DNA from: Pseudomonadota bacterium
GTDB lineage: Bacteria > Verrucomicrobiota > Verrucomicrobiia > Limisphaerales > SXTU01
Reading direction: 5' to 3'
Assembly (NCBI GenBank): GCA_009924135.1
Contig: RFSE01000002.1
Location: 26,005 to 90,004 of the forward strand
Length of the DNA stretch: 64,000 bases
Each line of letters opens with the position of its first letter. The first letter of the stretch is position 1. Made by a program: the position numbers and the translations under genes. The notes beneath the pieces are model-generated. The model made no database searches, was not told where the DNA came from, and saw only the letters and a program-made list of their open reading frames with translations. Positions 60,005-64,000 of this stretch are shown piece after piece.

Positions 60005-60220
60005 TTATTGGACTGAGGCGACCTGTGAGACCTTCAGCTGGCCCGGAATCGCCCCGTCCGCAGGGACAGGCGGGGCGGTCTGGAGCAGCTTCGGAACGCC
60101 CGGCAACAGGAACGTGGCGGGCGATACCGACTGCGAAGTACGGAAACCGCCGCAGCCAGCCGTCCCGATGACCAGCATCGGGAGGATTGCCAACAGCGAC
60201 CGTTTCCAACTAAAACGCAT
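60005..60220 (-). CDS. Small lipoprotein upstream of hpnH
   Basis: The ATG at 60220 gives 71 aa with a lipobox: LLAILPMLVIGTAGCGGFRTS. The remainder is proline-rich (GVPKLLQTAPPVPADGAIPG) without a domain I recognise. Its stop lies 4 bp before the hpnH start, so it may be the first gene of the hopanoid operon. Only 11 bp separate its start from the divergent TPR gene. Confidence 0.6.
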   Translation of the reverse strand: MRFSWKRSLLAILPMLVIGTAGCGGFRTSQSVSPATFLLPGVPKLLQTAPPVPADGAIPGQLKVSQVASVQ

Positions 60221-60231
60221 TGCAGCAATAT

Positions 60232-61050
60232 ATGGCGCAAGTCCTCCGAATCGCAACGCCTATTTCCGCCCTCGCCGGCGGACTGGCCGTGCTGCTGTTG
60301 GGCCTCGCGTACGGGGCTCGCGCGGCGACGCCGCCCCCCGCCAAGCCACCGGGGGACATTCCGCTGGCCTCGTTCTCCCCCAAGTTTGCCGAATCGGCCG
60401 AGCGCCAGCTCGTCGCCGCCCGGAAGAAGTATCAGGCTGACACCAACGTCGTGACCGCCGCCTGGGAGCTGGGCAAGGCCTGCTTCTGGCGGGGCGAGTT
60501 TGCCGCCTCGGACGAGGAACGCGCCCGGCTGGCCAACGAAGGCATCGCCGTTTGCCGCCCCTTGGTCATCAGTGCCCCAGCCCTGCCCGAGGGCCACTAT
60601 TACCTCGCCATGAACCTCGGCCAGCTCGCCCGGACCAAGTGGCTCGACGCCCTGGGCATCGTCAAGGAACTGGAGCGCAACCTCGAACTCGCCGATGGCA
60701 TGGCACCCCGGCTGGATTACGCCGGCCCGGCCCGCTGTCTCGGCCAGCTCTACCGCGACGCCCCCGGCTGGCCCATCAGCGTGGGTAATCGTACCAAAGC
60801 CCGCAAACACCTGCTACGCGCCCTCGAACTGTCCCCGGAATTCCCCGAGAACCGCCTCAACCTCATCGAGACCTGGATCGAGTGGAAGGAGAAGAAGCTC
60901 CTGCAACCCGAACTCGACGCCCTGGCCGAATTGCTGCCCAAGGCCCGCAAACAATTCACCGGCGAGGAATGGGCCGCCTACTGGGACGACTGGGACCGGC
61001 GCTGGAAAGAGGTGCAAGCCCAGTCCGCTGAATTGTTGCGGAAGAAGTAG
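60232..61050 (+). CDS. Secreted TatT-like TPR protein
   Basis: The ATG at 60232 gives 272 aa with signal peptide ISALAGGLAVLLLGLAYGARA. Helical repeats follow: WELGKACFWRGEFA, LPEGHYYLAMNLGQLARTKWLDALG and DYAGPARCLGQLYRDAPGWPISVGNRTKARKHLLRALELSPEFPENRLNLIETWIE. This matches the TatT family of periplasmic TPR proteins, first noted next to TRAP transporters. No TRAP gene is nearby. It is divergent from the lipoprotein/hpnH genes with only 11 bp between start codons. Confidence 0.75.
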   Translation: MAQVLRIATPISALAGGLAVLLLGLAYGARAATPPPAKPPGDIPLASFSPKFAESAERQLVAARKKYQADTNVVTAAWELGKACFWRGEFAASDEERARLANEGIAVCRPLVISAPALPEGHYYLAMNLGQLARTKWLDALGIVKELERNLELADGMAPRLDYAGPARCLGQLYRDAPGWPISVGNRTKARKHLLRALELSPEFPENRLNLIETWIEWKEKKLLQPELDALAELLPKARKQFTGEEWAAYWDDWDRRWKEVQAQSAELLRKK

Positions 61051-61166
61051 CGTGTCGTGGGGCGGAAGCTGCGATTAAGAGTTAGGATTCATCGCTTATC
61101 CCCCATCCAACGGCAGAAGCCAGGCCGTCGCCGCAGCCTGGCTCCTCGCACTTCACCCGGCCACAC

Positions 61167-62387
61167 TCAGAGCGAGTGCAGGAATTCGAGTAGTTGCTGT
61201 TTCTGCGCCGGCGTCAGTTGCAGGTAGCGGCCCTTGGCGACGGCGGCCTCGCCGTCGTGGGCGCGGATGGCCTGATCCACCGTTTCAGCCCGGCCGTCGT
61301 GCAGGAAGAACGGGTTGCCCCGCAGGCCCCACAGCGGCGGGGTCTTCATCTCCCGCGGGCCGGCGGCGGACTGCGCGATGCCATCACCGAGCGTGCCCAT
61401 GTCGTGCAACAGCAGGTCCGAATAGAGCGGCACGGTCTTGTTGTTGAGCGCGGCCACCGGACTGGTGCCGGTGGTAAACGACGGCGTGTGACAAACCGCG
61501 CAGCCCGCCTGCGAGAACAAGGTCTGGCCCGCCTGCGCCGCCGCCGTCAAAGCCAGCGCGGGCGGCGCGCCCAGCAACCGCATGAAGTCCGCCACGCGAT
61601 CCACGTCCCCCTTGCCGGTCGCATCGACCACGTCTTCCGGGTCCGCCACCGTGTCAAAGAGGTGCAGCACATTCGTGTTGCCGTTGGGCGCGATGTCATG
61701 CGGGAAGAACCGGCTCGTGATGCCCATTTCGTTCAGGTACGCATCCGCCGCGAACGAGAGCAGCGTGGCATGCTGCGCCTTCCAGCCAAACCGGCCCACG
61801 CGGGGCTGGCCGCTGGCCACATCCGTGATGGTGGCGATCTTGCCCTTCACCCCGTCCGGCTTGGCAAGCTGCGCATTCTGCCGGATGACGCTGTCCGGGA
61901 TGGCTTCGATCAACCCGAGCCCGAACAACGGCGTGGTGCGCCGGTGCGCGATGACGTTGGCCTCGGGCGGGATCACTTCACGCACGGCCGGATTGATCGA
62001 GAACTGATGGAGCAGCGTCCCGCCCTTTGCCGTGAGCGGATCGAACACCCCGTTCACGCTGCGGCCGTACCGCGTCACCGTGATCCGGCTGCTGCCCCCC
62101 ACGGCGGGCTCGTGGTGACACGCCACGCACGAGACATTGTTGAACACCGGCCCCAGCCCGCTGGCGATCGTCTCGGGCTGCACGAAATCGTTGCGTCCGT
62201 CCACGAACACCTGCAACTCGGTCAGCGACAGCCCCGGCAGCGGATCGCCGAACTGCGGCACGAGCGGCGGCGGCGGCGGCGGGCCGCCGCGCCGGGGGGC
62301 AGGAAGCTGGGCGGAGGCCGGGAGGCTGCTGGCAACCAGCAACGCGACAGCGAGGGAACGGGCCACGAATAGGAGCGGGTGTTTCAT
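61167..62387 (-). CDS. Di-haem oxidoreductase, DUF1111 family
   Basis: The ATG at 62387 gives 406 aa with signal peptide LLFVARSLAVALLVASSLPASA. Two haem sites are present: CVACHHEPAVGGSSRITVTRYG and CAVCHTPSFTTG. Blocks such as GLGPVFNNVSCVACH, PLFGLGLIEAIPDSVI, LYSDLLLHDMGTLGDGIAQ and TPPLWGLRGNPFFLHDGRAETV identify the DUF1111 (DHOR/thiol oxidoreductase-like) family, related to MauG/CcpA. Substrate unknown; probably periplasmic. It is not in an operon. Confidence 0.9.
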   Translation of the reverse strand: MKHPLLFVARSLAVALLVASSLPASAQLPAPRRGGPPPPPPLVPQFGDPLPGLSLTELQVFVDGRNDFVQPETIASGLGPVFNNVSCVACHHEPAVGGSSRITVTRYGRSVNGVFDPLTAKGGTLLHQFSINPAVREVIPPEANVIAHRRTTPLFGLGLIEAIPDSVIRQNAQLAKPDGVKGKIATITDVASGQPRVGRFGWKAQHATLLSFAADAYLNEMGITSRFFPHDIAPNGNTNVLHLFDTVADPEDVVDATGKGDVDRVADFMRLLGAPPALALTAAAQAGQTLFSQAGCAVCHTPSFTTGTSPVAALNNKTVPLYSDLLLHDMGTLGDGIAQSAAGPREMKTPPLWGLRGNPFFLHDGRAETVDQAIRAHDGEAAVAKGRYLQLTPAQKQQLLEFLHSL

Positions 62388-62889
62388 AACAGACGGAGGT
62401 TTTGTGTTTGTTGATGGACCGACTTTCATTGCCGTGAACTTGGCAGCTGTTTGTTAAGGAATGATTTAGGAAACAGAAAAACTGCTTACCTACAGTAAAA
62501 ACCTGAATGCTCTGCAATTACCTTGGAAAACAGGGCAACGAACCACCTCTGCCGCGGGAGCACCGTTCTGGGGAAAAGCATCCTTCACCGCCTCCAACGC
62601 GTGGACTCATGCCGGACACCTTGCCGGCCAACTGACCCTTGATTCCGGAAGCGAAGAACCACGGATAAACACCGATGAACACCGATGAAAACGATGGCTA
62701 ATTCGCCTTTCCCATCCGTGTTCATCCGTGGTCGAACCGAGATTTTGCAGTTTGAAAGGAAATTGTTCCGCCTCGGTACCTGTGACTGGCAGGAACGGCT
62801 GGCTCGACGGCGTTCCAGACCATGTTCAGATGCGGGTGAAAACATGGAACCTGCAGGGAGGCCGACGTGAACCTTCAGTAATTTTCGAG
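62388..62889. other. Non-coding gap before tRNA-Ser
   Basis: This roughly 500-bp stretch holds an inverted repeat (62657-62733, listed separately) and the promoter of the DUF1111 gene. None of the short frames listed there has recognisable sequence. I see no transposase or other mobile-element gene in it. Confidence 0.5.
62657..62733. repeat. Inverted repeat of ACCGATGA/CATCCGTG-type units
   Basis: The left arm, aaccacggataaacaccgat and following at 62657-62687, is complementary to the right arm, cccatccgtgttcatccgtg and following at 62711-62733. It has the same design as the elements at 591-710 and 39257-39592: an about 30-bp arm, internal roughly 10-bp periodicity and a short spacer. Unit sequences differ among the three. 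Confidence 0.8.
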
Positions 62890-62979
62890 TGGCGGAAGGG
62901 GAGGGATTCGAACCCCCGGTAGGGTTGCCCCTACTCCTGATTTCGAGTCAGGTGCCTTTAACCACTCAGCCACCCTTCC
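62890..62979 (-). tRNA. tRNA-Ser (anticodon CGA)
   Basis: The minus strand reads GGAAGGGTGGCTGAGTGG ... CCTGACTCGAAATCAGG ... a long variable arm ... GGTTCGAATCCC ... CCCTTCCGCCA. Acceptor, D, anticodon (loop CTCGAAA) and T arms pair, the class II variable arm is present, and CCA is encoded. The ORF-track frame 62889..63947 reads through it antisense. Confidence 0.95.
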
Positions 62980-63059
62980 TGCCGTTCAGCTACAACGACT
63001 TACGTCGCAAATGGAACCTTCAACTTGACCGTTTGATACTGCAATCTGATACTGGTTGC

Positions 63060-63947
63060 GTGAAACACACAGAGCGCAACCCGGCAACGCCTGCCGCGTC
63101 GAAATCGTGGCAGAAGACGCCGTATGCAAACTTGATCCGTTACGTTCCATCTGGCGCGTATTTTGCGAGGATTCGTGTCGGCGGCAAGCTGATTCGCCAA
63201 AGCCTCAAGACCGAAGTGCTTTCCGTCGCCAAGCTCCGCCTCGGTGATTTGGAAAAACAAGAGCGGTCCAGCCTGGAGGCGCAAGCGAAGCTCGGGGAGG
63301 GCAATGCCGCTGTTCGCGAACTGGTGAACCTGTGGCGCGAGCGGATGGAATCGGACCACTCAGTGAAGCCTCGGACCAAGACCTATTACGAGGAGCGCTT
63401 GGCTGCCCTGCTCAAAAGCTGGCCCAGCCTGTCGGCAATGGACGTGCGAAAAGTTAGCGCGCAGGATTGTGAGCAATGGGCCGGGAAGTATGCCAAGCAG
63501 GCCAGCCCATCGAGCTTCAACAACACGATTGGCCTGCTACGTCGGATGTTCGACTTGGCGATTGAACGCGGGCTTCGCTACGGCAACCCGGCAGCAGATT
63601 TGAAACGGGTGCGCGTGAGGGCCAAGGAACTCACCTTGCCGGGACACGATCAATTCATCGCGCTGGTGGCTGAGATTCGCAGCGTGCCGTTTGGTCCGGG
63701 ACTCGCAAGCGCGGACCTCGTCGAGTTTCTCGCCTATGGCGGGTTTCGTAAAGGGGAAGCGTCGCATGTCACCTGGGCTGACTGCGATTTTAAGCGGAGC
63801 GAAATACTAGTGCGGGGTGACGCGGACACCGGTACGAAGAATAGCGAGATGCGCCGTGTACCGATGATTCCCGACATGGTGCGGCTTCTGGAACGTCTGC
63901 GTGCCGCTCGGCCTGAGGATTCCGTCGAGACTGCTGTGATGCTGTAA
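63060..63947 (+). pseudogene. Truncated tyrosine recombinase (phage-type integrase) beside tRNA-Ser
   Basis: The GTG at 63060 gives about 295 aa: an Arm-like start (YANLIRYVPSGAYFARIRVGGKLIRQSLKTE), a SAM-like core-binding domain (TYYEERLAALLKSWPSLSAM) and the first part of the catalytic domain. The first Arg is in YGGFRKGEASHVTWADCD and the beta-hairpin Lys in DTGTKNSEMRRVPMIP. It ends at VETAVML*, before the HxxR box and the Tyr nucleophile, so it cannot recombine. Location immediately 3' of a tRNA gene is classical for an integrated element. Sequence after the stop (63948-64000) contains repeats suggestive of an insertion-sequence end, a possible cause of the truncation. Confidence 0.8.
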
Positions 63948-63954
63948 GCGGCGG

Positions 63955-63987
63955 TCGAAAAGTGCGGCGGGTGGCGCTCGAAAAGTG
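63955..63987. repeat. Direct repeats TCGAAAAGTG, possible insertion-sequence terminus
   Basis: TCGAAAAGTG occurs at 63955-63964 and 63978-63987, 23 bp apart, and is followed by AGACAC. Multiple short direct repeats with a GAAAAGTG core near the ends are typical of IS21-like elements. The window stops before any transposase could be seen, so this is tentative. Confidence 0.4.
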
Positions 63988-64000
63988 AGACACCTTCCGG

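Noticed and set aside
62889-63059. First 57 codons of the integrase ORF
   Set aside because: They run through the tRNA-Ser gene (antisense) and the region 3' of it, and lack integrase similarity; a GTG start at 63060 is more sensible.

Overview
The window is a GC-rich bacterial chromosome segment. It most likely comes from the Verrucomicrobiota, perhaps a Pedosphaera/Limisphaera-like lineage. That is an inference from gene content: DUF1501, DUF1552 and DUF1592 cytochrome-type secreted proteins, NIPSNAP and PQQ-propeller Tat/Sec proteins, HpnH/HpnJ, SbtA/SbtB and an orphan EboE. No rRNA is present to confirm it. One tRNA is visible, tRNA-Ser(CGA), next to a truncated tyrosine recombinase at the right end.

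Layout from left to right. 0-6 kb: a DapA/NAL-family aldolase cut by the window edge, an MFS transporter with a coiled-coil insertion, an orphan DGQHR protein and the SRP GTPase Ffh. 5.4-9.0 kb: a decayed copy of the 5' end of a downstream gene, then a compact inorganic-carbon module. In that module a LysR/NhaR-like regulator is divergent from a lipoprotein beta-carbonic anhydrase, SbtA and SbtB. 9-15 kb: a metallo-beta-lactamase/cyclic-nucleotide-binding fusion, a double Usp, a class I methyltransferase and EboE. 15-20 kb (minus strand): an exopolysaccharide export set (outer-membrane barrel, Wzc-type tyrosine kinase, Wza-type lipoprotein, FHA-TM protein). 20-25.4 kb: a CbiX-type chelatase, an ABC-2 exporter whose two halves are separated by a PhyH-like oxygenase and an opposing VapBC module, and a NIPSNAP protein.

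25.8-35.5 kb: an H-NOX nitric-oxide sensor and four consecutive kinase/receiver genes. Consecutive start and stop codons overlap by 4 bp, except between the second and third genes. Two of the four kinases carry lesions: one has a frameshift in a run of eight G, the other a frameshift plus an in-frame TGA. 35.6-39.2 kb: a ferredoxin and a small cysteine-containing protein, separated by toxin-antitoxin remnants and a duplicated scrap of the ferredoxin 5' end, then a PQQ-propeller protein. 39.6 kb: L-2-hydroxyglutarate oxidase. 41-54.8 kb: eight minus-strand genes for secreted proteins (three DUF1592 haem proteins, two DUF1552, one DUF1501 and two paralogues of an unrecognised family), which look like an amplified module. 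55-61 kb: a secreted beta-sandwich protein and the hopanoid side-chain enzymes HpnJ and HpnH, separated by an MNT/HEPN pair. A small lipoprotein, a TatT-like TPR protein and a DUF1111 di-haem oxidoreductase follow.

Two themes cut across the window. First, short repeats are common: five heptanucleotide tandem repeats with different cores, three divergent long inverted repeats built from approximately 8-10 bp units, and two copies of a CCCTCACC/GGGAGAGGG palindrome. Second, each of three toxin-antitoxin-like modules lies inside what looks like an operon, and two of them have a heptanucleotide repeat exactly at the junction.
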